Positions 5,946 through 12,174 of a stretch of 12,174 bases of DNA are shown here, piece by piece (within the stretch, counting starts at the first letter, position 1; each line of letters starts with the position of its first letter). The stretch lies in contig JAVERH010000057.1 of the NCBI GenBank assembly GCA_034007245.1, positions 1 to 12,174 of the forward strand, written 5' to 3'. The notes beneath the pieces are model-generated. The model saw nothing but the letters and a program-made list of their open reading frames with translations. It made no database searches and was not told where the DNA came from. A program made the position numbers and the translations under genes. Source of the stretch: Anaerosoma sp034007245 (GTDB taxonomy: Bacteria; Actinomycetota; Coriobacteriia; Anaerosomatales; Anaerosomataceae).

Positions 5946-8594
5946 CTACTCCGTAAGGTCAGCCAGCTGTCCGGTGAGCTTGGACACGGTTGTCGCAAGA
6001 TCCCGGGCGCGCATGCGATCCTTCTCGATTATCTCTGCCGCCGCCTTCGCAAGGAATCCCTCGTTCGCAAGCTTTCTGGTAAGCCGATCGAGATCGGCCT
6101 GCGCTCGACCGAGCTCGGTGGTGACACGAGCACGCTCCGCAGCGAGGTCAACGACGCCTTCTAACGACACGTAGATCTCACTACCTGCTGCCACCACGAC
6201 AGATGCATGTGCAGGACGAGCCGTATCGGTACCGACCTCGAAGCGACCGATTCCCGCGAGCGTGCAGATATCGTCGCTCATCGAAAGTAGCACAGCGCCT
6301 TCAGCCTCCGGAGCTTTCACCGAGACCTCGAGAGGTACCTTGGGTGAGACGGAGTAACGGGCCCGAACCGCGCGAACAGAACTCACTAGTTCACGCAGCA
6401 GGCCGACCGAACGCTCTGCATCTTCGTTGCGGAAACGGCCGAGTGCTGCCGGATCAGGCCATGCGGCCACCATCAGAGCCTCTGCACGTTCAGCATCGCT
6501 CAGAGGCAGGCGGCCCCATATCTCCTCCGTCAAGAACGGCATCATCGGATGCAACAGTCTGACCGCACTGTCGAGTACGAACACCAGGTTATCGAGCACG
6601 GCCTTGCGTGCAGCACCGCCTGCAGCGAGTCGCGGTTTAGCGAGCTCGATATACCAGTCACAGAACTCGTTCCAGAAGAAATCATAAAGCGCGCGGGCCG
6701 TCTCGCCGAACTCGTACGTGATCAGGCCTTTGTCGACGTGCGCGGCAAGGTCTGCCAGACGCGACAGGATCCATGCATCGGCTACTGTCTCGGCACTCGG
6801 CTCCCCCTGCTCGTAGTCCTCCCCTACGTTCATCAGTACGAACCTGCTCGCATTCCAGATCTTGTTCGCAAAGTGTCGGGAACTCGCGAGCTTATCCTCG
6901 GAGAACTTTATGTCCTGATTTCCGGTGACCTGCAGCATGAGCCCGAAGCGCATGCCATCCGCACCGTAGTGCGCCATGAGATCCAGTGGATCGACACCCG
7001 TACCGAGGGACTTACTCATACGCCGACCCTCAGCGTTGAAGACCGTGGGATGGATGATGACATCCTGATATGGCACGTCACCGATGAAGTAGAGACCGCT
7101 CATGATCATGCGCGCCACCCATAGGAACAGGATGTCGCGCGCTGTCGAGAGTACGGTGGTGGGATAGAAAAAGTCCAGCTCGGGCGTCTGGTCAGGCCAT
7201 CCGAGCGTCGCGAACGGCCACAGCTGTGAACTGAACCATGTGTCCAGCACGTCCTCATCCTGTCGGACCGACGCGCCACACTTCGGACACACCTCGACGT
7301 CCTCCATACTTGCGCCCTGCCAACCGCATTCGTCGCAGTAGAAGACCGGGATACGGTGCCCCCACCACAGCTGACGACTGATGCACCAGTCTCGGATGCC
7401 TTCCATCCAGTGGTAGTAGACGTTCTCCCACCGCTTCGGGTGGAAGGTGACCCTGACATCCCGCACGCACTCGATACCGGGTGCGGCAAGTGGCTTCATG
7501 TCCACGAACCACTGGTCCGAGAGCCACGGCTCAATCACGGTATGACAGCGATAGCAGTGGCCGACGGAGTGGACGTGGTCATCCACACCGACAAGCAGCC
7601 CAGCGGCCTCGAGATCGGCCACGACACGCGTGCGGGCCTCGCGCCGGTCAAGGCCCTCATATGGACCACCTTCGGCGGTGATGGTCGCCTCGGCAGTGAG
7701 GATGTTGATCTTGTCGAGACCGTGGCGTTCGCCGATCTCGAAGTCGTTGGGGTCGTGTGCGGGGGTGACCTTCACGGCCCCGGTGCCAAAGGACGGATCG
7801 ACGTACTCGTCGGCCACGATCGGTATCTCGCGACCAAGCAGCGGAAGCACGACCGTTGCACCCACAAGATCGCGGTAGCGCTCGTCATCGGGATGCACCG
7901 CCACACACGTATCGCCGAGCATCGTCTCAGGTCGCGTGGTAGCGACGACCACATGGTCGCGACCCCCGACCGGCTCCTTCAGCGGATAGCGAAGGTGCCA
8001 CAGGTGCCCATCGAGCTCCTCATGCTCCACCTCGATGTCCGAAAGCGCCGTCGAGCAGCGTGGACACCAGTTGATGATGCGCTTCCCGCGGTAGACGAGG
8101 CCCTTCTCGAACCAGTCGACGAACACTTTTCGGACGGCACGCTGGTACCCCTCGTCCATTGTGAAGTGCTCGTCGGAGTAGTCACAGCTGCAGCCCATCC
8201 GCTTGAGTTGATCGATGATGATGCTTCCATGCTCGTCACGCCACTCCCAGCACAGCTCGATGAACTTCTCACGCCCTACGTCGTACCGCGACAGCCCCTG
8301 GGCCGCCAGCCTCTGCTCGACTTTATTCTGCGTGGCGATACCCGCGTGATCGGTACCGATGACCCACCGCGTCGGAGTCCCGGTCATGCGCGACCGGCGA
8401 ATGACGACATCCTGGATCGTATTGTTCAGTGCGTGGCCCATGTGCAGCGAGCCTGTGACGTTGGGTGGCGGGATCACGACCGTGAACGGCGACTCCCCCT
8501 CGGTCTTCTGCTCAAAGAGTCGGCCTTCGGTCCACCGCTGGAACACGGGACCTTCGACAGCATCGGGATCGTAAGCTGGGGGAAGCTGGTTCAT
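5946..8594 (-). CDS. valS: Valine--tRNA ligase (ValRS)
   Basis: This 882-residue class I synthetase charges tRNA(Val). Visible parts in order are: HIGH motif as HMGH (51-54) in NVTGSLHMGHAL; a CP1 editing domain for misactivated threonine; Cys pairs at 177/180, 347/350, 420/423 and 436/439, the last four forming a zinc ribbon; KMSKS motif as RMSKS (525-529); an anticodon-binding helical domain; and a C-terminal coiled coil (about 815-882) that contacts tRNA. All expected parts are present. I chose the ATG at 8594 (MNQLPPAYDPDAVEG, a usual ValRS start). A GGAAGGA sequence lies 12 nt upstream, which is rather far. The alternative TTG at 8630 would add 12 residues and has no ribosome site. It heads the valS-folC unit and is divergent from the small Cys-rich gene. 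Confidence 0.98.
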   Translation of the reverse strand: MNQLPPAYDPDAVEGPVFQRWTEGRLFEQKTEGESPFTVVIPPPNVTGSLHMGHALNNTIQDVVIRRSRMTGTPTRWVIGTDHAGIATQNKVEQRLAAQGLSRYDVGREKFIELCWEWRDEHGSIIIDQLKRMGCSCDYSDEHFTMDEGYQRAVRKVFVDWFEKGLVYRGKRIINWCPRCSTALSDIEVEHEELDGHLWHLRYPLKEPVGGRDHVVVATTRPETMLGDTCVAVHPDDERYRDLVGATVVLPLLGREIPIVADEYVDPSFGTGAVKVTPAHDPNDFEIGERHGLDKINILTAEATITAEGGPYEGLDRREARTRVVADLEAAGLLVGVDDHVHSVGHCYRCHTVIEPWLSDQWFVDMKPLAAPGIECVRDVRVTFHPKRWENVYYHWMEGIRDWCISRQLWWGHRIPVFYCDECGWQGASMEDVEVCPKCGASVRQDEDVLDTWFSSQLWPFATLGWPDQTPELDFFYPTTVLSTARDILFLWVARMIMSGLYFIGDVPYQDVIIHPTVFNAEGRRMSKSLGTGVDPLDLMAHYGADGMRFGLMLQVTGNQDIKFSEDKLASSRHFANKIWNASRFVLMNVGEDYEQGEPSAETVADAWILSRLADLAAHVDKGLITYEFGETARALYDFFWNEFCDWYIELAKPRLAAGGAARKAVLDNLVFVLDSAVRLLHPMMPFLTEEIWGRLPLSDAERAEALMVAAWPDPAALGRFRNEDAERSVGLLRELVSSVRAVRARYSVSPKVPLEVSVKAPEAEGAVLLSMSDDICTLAGIGRFEVGTDTARPAHASVVVAAGSEIYVSLEGVVDLAAERARVTTELGRAQADLDRLTRKLANEGFLAKAAAEIIEKDRMRARDLATTVSKLTGQLADLTE

Positions 8595-8632
8595 TGGTTC
8601 GAGACATCCTTCCGAGAACGGTGGTTGCAAGG

Positions 8633-8638
8633 ATTCTA
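8633..8638 (-). promoter_or_regulatory. Candidate -10 box for valS
   Basis: TAGAAT on the - strand is followed by a would-be transcription start near 8627, leaving a leader of about 32 nt that still includes the GGAAGGA ribosome site. No convincing -35 box is seen. If used, it starts downstream of the inverted repeats at 8649-8688. Confidence 0.3.
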
Positions 8639-8648
8639 CGCCATTTCA

Positions 8649-8688
8649 CCGACATGCTCCGCATGCGGTCGTCGGACAAAACCGACCG
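8649..8688. repeat. Overlapping inverted repeats in the valS / small-gene divergent region
   Basis: On the + strand, CCGAC occurs at 8649-8653 and 8682-8686, and its complement GTCGG lies between them at 8671-8675. The middle arm could pair with either side but not both. The right-hand pair has a 6-nt loop and can be extended by CGGTC/GACCG-type pairing at 8666-8670 and 8684-8688. The left-hand pair encloses the palindrome at 8659-8668. This could be an RNA switch in a long valS leader, an operator cluster, or chance in GC-rich DNA. Confidence 0.4.
8659..8668. promoter_or_regulatory. 10-bp perfect palindrome, possible operator
   Basis: CCGCATGCGG is a perfect palindrome in the spacer between divergent starts (8594 and 8781), about 20 bp upstream of the candidate valS -10 box. 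The place suits a regulator site, but no family motif is recognised. Confidence 0.3.
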
Positions 8689-8741
8689 TTCGCACAAATG
8701 GATACCCGCACCCGTATGCGCATCCACTAACGAATTAGCGA

Positions 8742-8747
8742 TATACT
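8742..8747 (+). promoter_or_regulatory. Candidate -10 box for the small Cys-rich gene
   Basis: TATACT (one mismatch to TATAAT) sits in the most AT-rich part of the spacer. It would start transcription near 8754, about 27 nt before the ATG at 8781. No clear -35 box is seen at 16-18 nt spacing. Confidence 0.4.
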
Positions 8748-8780
8748 TTGTAGAGTCCCCGAATGAGAGGTCGTGAATCA

Positions 8781-9002
8781 ATGAGCGACTGCGAATGCCT
8801 ACCGGCTTGCCCGTTCTTCAACGATCAAATGGCCGAGATGCCCTCGATGTCTGAGATCATCAAGCAGCGGTACTGTCGTGGCAGTAACGTACACTGCGCG
8901 CGACATATGGTGTTCCGTACGATCGGACCCGATGCGATCCCAAAGGATCTGTATCCCAGCCAGGTTGAGCGTGCCGAGGAGCTAGTCGACGCTGCACGGT
9001 AG
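8781..9002 (+). CDS. Small five-cysteine conserved-type protein, function unknown
   Basis: This is a 73-residue soluble protein with no signal peptide or membrane helix. Cysteines stand at 4, 6, 10, 32 and 39, in CxCxxxC near the N-terminus and CxxxxxxC in the middle. Notable stretches are CPFFNDQM (10-17), YCRGSNVHCARHMV (31-44) and the end IPKDLYPSQVERAEELV. I recall similar short proteins (CPFFND..., YC.G....CAR.MV, ..DL.P) in anaerobic bacteria such as Geobacter relatives, but no function is known to me. The Cys/His set suggests metal or iron-sulfur binding (inference). The ATG at 8781 has GAGAGG 10 nt upstream. An in-frame ATG at 8763 would add six residues but overlaps that ribosome site. 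It is the only + strand gene within the large - strand block and has its own candidate promoter and terminator. Confidence 0.85.
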   Translation: MSDCECLPACPFFNDQMAEMPSMSEIIKQRYCRGSNVHCARHMVFRTIGPDAIPKDLYPSQVERAEELVDAAR

Positions 9003-9022
9003 CAGACCGGACAGATACACTA

Positions 9023-9048
9023 GCGGCGGACCCGATGAGGTCCGCCGC
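9023..9048. terminator. Strong hairpin between convergent small gene and clpX, likely bidirectional terminator
   Basis: GCGGCGGACC (9023-9032) and GGTCCGCCGC (9039-9048) make a perfect 10-bp GC-rich stem with a 6-nt loop. It lies 20 nt after the small gene stop and 29 nt beyond the clpX stop, so it can serve both strands. No T-run follows on either side, so it is not a textbook intrinsic terminator. U-less hairpins are often proposed for high-GC actinobacteria. Confidence 0.65.
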
Positions 9049-9077
9049 ATGCGTTCGGGGCTGATATCGCCCCCCTC

Positions 9078-10334
9078 TTAGGCGCTCGCATCCTGAATAT
9101 CGGCGAACGAAAGCACAGGCGATGCCGTACCTTTGACGACCTCGTCGGTGATCGTGACCCGATCGACATCTGTGCGGCCGGGTAGCTCGTACATCGTATC
9201 GAGCAGCAGTGACTCGAGGATCGAGCGCAACCCCCTGGCCCCTGTCTGCCGAAGGATAGCCTGGCGCGCCACCTCGATCAGTGCATCGTCGGTGAAGACG
9301 AGCTCGACACCCTCCATCTCGAACAGACGACCATACTGCCGCACGAGCGCGTTCTTCGGTTCGGTGAGGATACGCACGAGCTCCGCCTCATCGAGCTCCT
9401 CGACATGTGCGGTCACCGGGATGCGACCGATGAACTCCGGGATCAGCCCAAAGCGGTGCAGGTCCTCGGGGAGCGCCTTTGCGAGCAACGCTCCGGTATC
9501 GTGCTCGTCCGGATCGTGCATCTCGGCACCGAACCCGATGCCTTTCTTGCCGATACGATCGGCGATCAGCTTTTCGAGCCCGACGAACGCACCACCGAGG
9601 ATGAAGAGTATGTTGGTCGTGTCGATCCGGATCAGCTCCTGCTGGGGGTGCTTGCGACCGCCTGCCGGGGGGACCGCCGCCTCGGTACCCTCGATGATCT
9701 TCAGGAGCGCCTGCTGCACGCCCTCACCCGATACGTCACGCGTGATCGACAGGTTCTCGGCCTTACGGGCGATCTTGTCGATCTCATCGATGTAGATGAT
9801 GCCGACCTGAGCCCGCTCGATATCGGAGTCGGCTGCCGTGATGAGCTTCAGCAGGATGTTCTCGACATCCTCACCGACATACCCCGCCTCAGTGAGCGTC
9901 GTGGCATCGGCGATCGCGAACGGCACCCGCAGGATACGAGCGAGCGTCTGCGCAAGCAGCGTCTTGCCGGACCCGGTCGGGCCGAGCAACAAGATGTTGC
10001 TCTTTGCGATCTCGACATCATCCTCACCGTCCTGCTCGGTGCGGATGCGCTTGTAATGGTTGTATACGGCTACAGCGAGCGTCTTCTTGGCGAGGTTCTG
10101 CCCCACGACGTAGTCGTCCAACCGCGCCATGATCTCCTTGGGAGTGGGCAGCTCCTTTTCCTCGATGTCGGTCACTGCATCAGCGGCCTGCTCCTCGTCC
10201 ACGATCTCCGCGCACAGCTCGATGCACTCATCGCAGATATAGACACCGGGTCCCGCAACGAGCTTGCGCACCTGGTGCTGCGGCTTGCCGCAGAACGAGC
10301 ACTCAAGCCGTGGCGTATCGTCATGACGATCCAT
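9078..10334 (-). CDS. clpX: ClpX, ATPase and unfoldase subunit of the ClpXP protease
   Basis: This 418-residue AAA+ protein forms a hexamer that recognises, unfolds and feeds proteins into ClpP. Visible parts are: an N-terminal zinc-binding domain with Cys 12/15/34/37; Walker A GPTGSGKT (119-126); pore loop GYVG (151-154); Walker B IIYIDE (179-184); RKH pore loop (227-229); ClpP-docking IGF loop (266-268); arginine finger R304 in GRIPV; and sensor 2 in GARGLR (R367). Length and motifs are complete. The ATG at 10334 follows the clpP stop by 8 nt. Only a weak AG-rich ribosome site precedes it, so translation may be coupled to clpP. The docking loop and the adjacent clpP show that it works as ClpXP. 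Transcription probably ends at the hairpin at 9023-9048. Confidence 0.98.
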   Translation of the reverse strand: MDRHDDTPRLECSFCGKPQHQVRKLVAGPGVYICDECIELCAEIVDEEQAADAVTDIEEKELPTPKEIMARLDDYVVGQNLAKKTLAVAVYNHYKRIRTEQDGEDDVEIAKSNILLLGPTGSGKTLLAQTLARILRVPFAIADATTLTEAGYVGEDVENILLKLITAADSDIERAQVGIIYIDEIDKIARKAENLSITRDVSGEGVQQALLKIIEGTEAAVPPAGGRKHPQQELIRIDTTNILFILGGAFVGLEKLIADRIGKKGIGFGAEMHDPDEHDTGALLAKALPEDLHRFGLIPEFIGRIPVTAHVEELDEAELVRILTEPKNALVRQYGRLFEMEGVELVFTDDALIEVARQAILRQTGARGLRSILESLLLDTMYELPGRTDVDRVTITDEVVKGTASPVLSFADIQDASA

Positions 10335-10342
10335 TACTGATA

Positions 10343-10963
10343 TCAGCTCTCTTTCGGAGACCGCTTGGTGAAGACGTCGTCGACAAGGCCGTACGCCATC
10401 GCTTCCGTCGCAGTCATTATGTTGTCGCGCTCGGTATCGACATGGATCTTCTCAGCCGGCTGACCTGTGTGTGTCGAGAGGATCCGGTCCAGCGTCTCTC
10501 GCGTCCGCCGCATCTCGCGAGCCTGGATCTCGATATCGGTTGCCTGACCCTGCGTACCACCCCATGGCTGGTGGATCAGCACGCGGCTGTTGGGCAGCGC
10601 GAACCGCTTCTTCTCCGCGCCCGACGCGAGCAGCACAGCCGCCATCGACGCACACTGACCGATACAGATCGTACTCACGTCCGAACGGATGTACTGCATG
10701 GTGTCGTAGATCGCCAGGCCTGCGGTGACCGAGCCACCCGGCGAGTTGATGTACAGACTGATGTCTTTGTCCGAGTCCTCGCTCTCCAAGTGCAGGAGCT
10801 GGGCGATCACGAGACTCGCGATCACATCATCGATCTCGCTTCCGATGAACACGATGCGCTCGTTCAGAAGCCTCGAGTAGATGTCGAAGCTACGCTCGCC
10901 CCGTGAGGTCTGCTCGACGACGATCGGGACAAGGGCGCTCATCGGCATTCCGGACTGCATCAT
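10343..10963 (-). CDS. clpP: ClpP, proteolytic subunit of ATP-dependent Clp protease
   Basis: This 206-residue serine peptidase (family S14) forms a double-ring barrel fed by ClpX. The catalytic triad is Ser106 (GQCASMAA), His131 (LIHQPWGG) and Asp180 (ERDNIM). The oxyanion stretch NSPGGSV is present, so the enzyme should be active. I chose the ATG at 10963 because GAGGAG lies 5 nt upstream and the ATG overlaps the tig stop codon by 4 nt (ATGA). The ATG at 10960 is equally possible and would remove one residue. The frame is open 14 codons further upstream, but that part is inside tig. Many actinobacteria have paired clpP1-clpP2; only one copy is present in this operon. Confidence 0.98.
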   Translation of the reverse strand: MMQSGMPMSALVPIVVEQTSRGERSFDIYSRLLNERIVFIGSEIDDVIASLVIAQLLHLESEDSDKDISLYINSPGGSVTAGLAIYDTMQYIRSDVSTICIGQCASMAAVLLASGAEKKRFALPNSRVLIHQPWGGTQGQATDIEIQAREMRRTRETLDRILSTHTGQPAEKIHVDTERDNIMTATEAMAYGLVDDVFTKRSPKES

Positions 10964-12174
10964 GACTGCTCCTCTTCGATGACCTCGGCGTTGTCCATCA
11001 GCCACTTAAGGGTCCTCCGATGGATGACCTGCTCCTTCACGAGCGGCAACGCACCGTTGCGAGCAAGATCCGCATTGAGCTCGGCTGCGGCCTCGGTATC
11101 CCCGCCCGCGATCTCGCGCACCGCATCGCGAAGATCCTCGTCGGAGACTTCGAAACCCTGCGCTGCGAAGAGTGCCTCGAGCGCAAGCTCCTCGCGCACA
11201 CGACCGTTGGCCTGCTCGCGTAGGTCCGACTCAAGACGCTCGGCCGTCATCCCGGTGGCCTGCATATAGTCCATCGGCGAGAGGCCGCGCTCCTCCATGC
11301 TCTCGAAGAACTCCCGTGCCATCGTGTTGGCCCGGGAGTCGATCATCTCGTCCGGTACCTCGCCCTCCAGACGGCTCACGAGCTCGGCGAGGATCGCGTT
11401 CTCGACCTCGCGACCGTGGCCCGCCAACTTGGCCGAGTCGAGCTTCTCCCGAACGTCCGCACGATACTCATCCATCGTGTCGAAGCCACCGGCAGACGCT
11501 GCGAACTCATCGTTCAGTTCGGGAAGAACCTTGGTTTTGACCTCATGGACCTCGATCTCGAAGCGCGCCTGCTTGCCTACGAACTCATCGTTGGAGCTCG
11601 TGTCCGGGATCTCGAACTCGGCAACCACGGAGCCACCTGCCTCGACGCCGATGAGTGCAGCGTCGAACTCCTCGGGCATCATGCCGCGGCCGAGTTCGTA
11701 GAGGTACTTGTCTACGGTGTTGCCGTCGTACGGCTCACCGTCAACGGTACCGACGAACGAGATCAGCGCGAAGTCGTTCTCGGCCACGGGGGTCTCACCG
11801 GACTCCAGTGTCGCGAAGCGCTCACGCACCTGCTCGATCTGAGCGTCGACCTCACGATCCGTCGCGACCTTCGATGGAACGGTGACCGTGAAGTCCGTGG
11901 CATCTGTAAGCGTGAGCTCGGGACGCAACCGCACCTCGGCGACGTAGGTGAACTCTGTGCCGGGCTCGATCATGTCCAGCTCGCCTACGTCCGGACGGCC
12001 GATAGTACGGACCCCCAACTCCGAGACTGCGCGCCCGTATGAGTCCGAAACGACCTCCTCTTGTGCATCAGCAAGCACAGCCTCACGGCCGATGTGCGTG
12101 TCGATCACCGGGCGCGGCGCCTTGCCCGGACGGAACCCGGGAATGCGGAGCTTGGCACCAACAGCCGCATACGC
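10960..12174 (-). CDS. tig: Trigger factor, ribosome-bound chaperone and prolyl isomerase, 5' end outside window
   Basis: The frame is open to the right edge, so 404 residues are visible and perhaps 25 are missing at the N-terminus. The first visible residues include IPGFRPGKAP (11-20), the ribosome-docking signature (GFRxGK) that binds near the exit tunnel. A FKBP-type peptidyl-prolyl isomerase domain follows (about 127-212, with FALISFVGTVDGEPYDG and a GMMPEEFDAALIG stretch). The long helical C-terminal chaperone domain runs to the acidic end EVIEEEQS. It catches nascent chains and speeds proline isomerisation. Its stop overlaps the clpP start (ATGA). tig-clpP-clpX is a very common bacterial operon joining folding and degradation. 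A GTG at 12108 is an internal valine and not a start. Confidence 0.97.
   Translation of the reverse strand, partial: AYAAVGAKLRIPGFRPGKAPRPVIDTHIGREAVLADAQEEVVSDSYGRAVSELGVRTIGRPDVGELDMIEPGTEFTYVAEVRLRPELTLTDATDFTVTVPSKVATDREVDAQIEQVRERFATLESGETPVAENDFALISFVGTVDGEPYDGNTVDKYLYELGRGMMPEEFDAALIGVEAGGSVVAEFEIPDTSSNDEFVGKQARFEIEVHEVKTKVLPELNDEFAASAGGFDTMDEYRADVREKLDSAKLAGHGREVENAILAELVSRLEGEVPDEMIDSRANTMAREFFESMEERGLSPMDYMQATGMTAERLESDLREQANGRVREELALEALFAAQGFEVSDEDLRDAVREIAGGDTEAAAELNADLARNGALPLVKEQVIHRRTLKWLMDNAEVIEEEQS
10969..10974 (-). promoter_or_regulatory. Ribosome binding site of clpP inside the end of tig
   Basis: GAGGAG on the - strand codes for Glu-Glu near the end of trigger factor and stands 5 nt before the clpP ATG at 10963. 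It decides the clpP start and indicates translational coupling. Confidence 0.65.

Noticed and set aside
7356..8738. Open frame of 460 codons on the + strand opposite valS
   Set aside because: It lies wholly antisense to a ValRS with every catalytic motif intact. Long antisense frames are expected in GC-rich genes, and its translation shows no recognisable domain.
8595..8780. T-box riboswitch upstream of valS
   Set aside because: I looked for the conserved AGGGUGGNACCGCG-type box and a specifier stem on the valS strand and did not find them.
9405..10340. Open frame of 311 codons on the + strand opposite clpX
   Set aside because: It is antisense to a complete ClpX, has no recognisable domain, and is explained by codon bias on the other strand.
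10964..11005. 14-residue N-terminal extension of ClpP
   Set aside because: It lies in the tig coding region. A GAGGAG site and the ATGA overlap place the start at 10963.

Overview
The window is a compact, GC-rich bacterial chromosome segment made almost wholly of conserved housekeeping genes. High GC, GTG starts, overlapping stop/start junctions, and the order trigger factor, ClpP, ClpX, ValRS, FolC suggest a Gram-positive-type lineage. An actinobacterial one (for example the anaerobic Coriobacteriia side) is my best guess. That is inference from composition and gene order, not a phylogenetic result.

Left part, + strand (2-2000): the end of an osmoprotectant-type ABC importer operon. It holds the C-terminus of one permease, the ATPase and a second permease, each overlapping the next by 4 nt. 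The order permease-ATPase-permease and the subunit sizes resemble YehY-YehX-YehW (the OsmF system of E. coli) and the OpuC family. The substrate-binding protein is not in the window and may lie upstream.

Middle, - strand (2015-8594): read in transcription order this is valS, folC (3 nt after valS), a 210-nt spacer with a candidate promoter, a small membrane protein with two zinc ribbons, then thrS. thrS converges on the importer operon with only 14 nt between stop codons.

At 8595-8780 is a divergent control region between valS (-) and a small Cys-rich protein gene (+, 8781-9002). It contains a perfect 10-bp palindrome and arms that could form mutually exclusive hairpins. A strong GC-rich hairpin at 9023-9048 separates the small gene from the convergent clpX.

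Right part, - strand (9078-12174): tig (5' end outside the window), clpP and clpX form the classic protein-quality-control operon. Trigger factor folds nascent chains at the ribosome, and ClpX unfolds substrates for the ClpP protease.

I find no tRNA, rRNA, CRISPR array, insertion sequence or phage-like gene, and no clear new multi-gene system. The least explained items are the 73-residue five-cysteine protein, the membrane double-zinc-ribbon protein next to thrS, and the structured valS leader/divergent region.
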